From the NCBI GenBank assembly GCA_007131945.1, contig SLPP01000374.1:1-5885 (forward strand): a stretch of 5,885 nt of DNA, written 5' to 3'. Source of the DNA: Paracoccaceae bacterium (GTDB lineage Bacteria; Pseudomonadota; Alphaproteobacteria; Rhodobacterales; Rhodobacteraceae). The position numbers and the translations under genes are program-made. The notes under the pieces were generated by a model. It did no database searches. It had not been told where the DNA came from and was given only the letters and a program-made list of their open reading frames with translations. Below, in pieces: positions 5,885 to 5,885 of the stretch (the first letter of the stretch is position 1; every line of letters begins with the position of its first letter).

Positions 5885-5885
5885 A

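Overview
The window looks like chromosomal DNA of an alphaproteobacterium, most likely Rhodobacterales/Rhodobacteraceae. The basis is very high GC with strong GC bias at third codon positions, a sarcosine oxidase beta subunit and a RuvX whose sequences read like the Rhodobacteraceae versions from memory, a two-membrane-segment CcmI followed directly by ruvX, and a GC-rich palindrome at the right edge of a kind I recall from intergenic DNA in this family. No database search was possible, so the genus is left open.

Layout, left to right. The left edge (1-957, minus strand) holds the N-terminal 319 codons of soxB, the beta subunit of heterotetrameric sarcosine oxidase. The rest of the gene, and any soxDAG partners, lie off the left edge. 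A divergent spacer of about 255 bp separates it from a plus-strand pair: ccmI (1213-2472, cytochrome c maturation) and ruvX (2477-2950, Holliday junction resolvase / 16S pre-rRNA nuclease family), only 4 nt apart and probably co-transcribed. A 105-bp convergent spacer carries a 14-bp palindrome at the ruvX stop and a long inverted repeat. Then comes gdhA (3056-4417, minus), an NADP-type glutamate dehydrogenase. A 126-bp divergent spacer with a sigma70-like promoter leads to a 406-residue fusion of an alpha/beta hydrolase with an OsmC-type domain (4544-5764, plus). The right edge (5765-5885) is non-coding and contains three successive hairpins, the last cut close to the window end.

How the genes relate. 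soxB releases glycine, formaldehyde or methylene-THF and peroxide from sarcosine, and gdhA assimilates ammonium, so both touch nitrogen and one-carbon metabolism. ccmI and ruvX are housekeeping genes with no obvious functional link. The hydrolase-OsmC protein probably acts in thiol-based peroxide or electrophile stress. I see no mobile element, CRISPR array, tRNA, rRNA or defence system. The window is an ordinary core-genome segment; the fusion protein and the intergenic palindromes are the parts most worth a second look.
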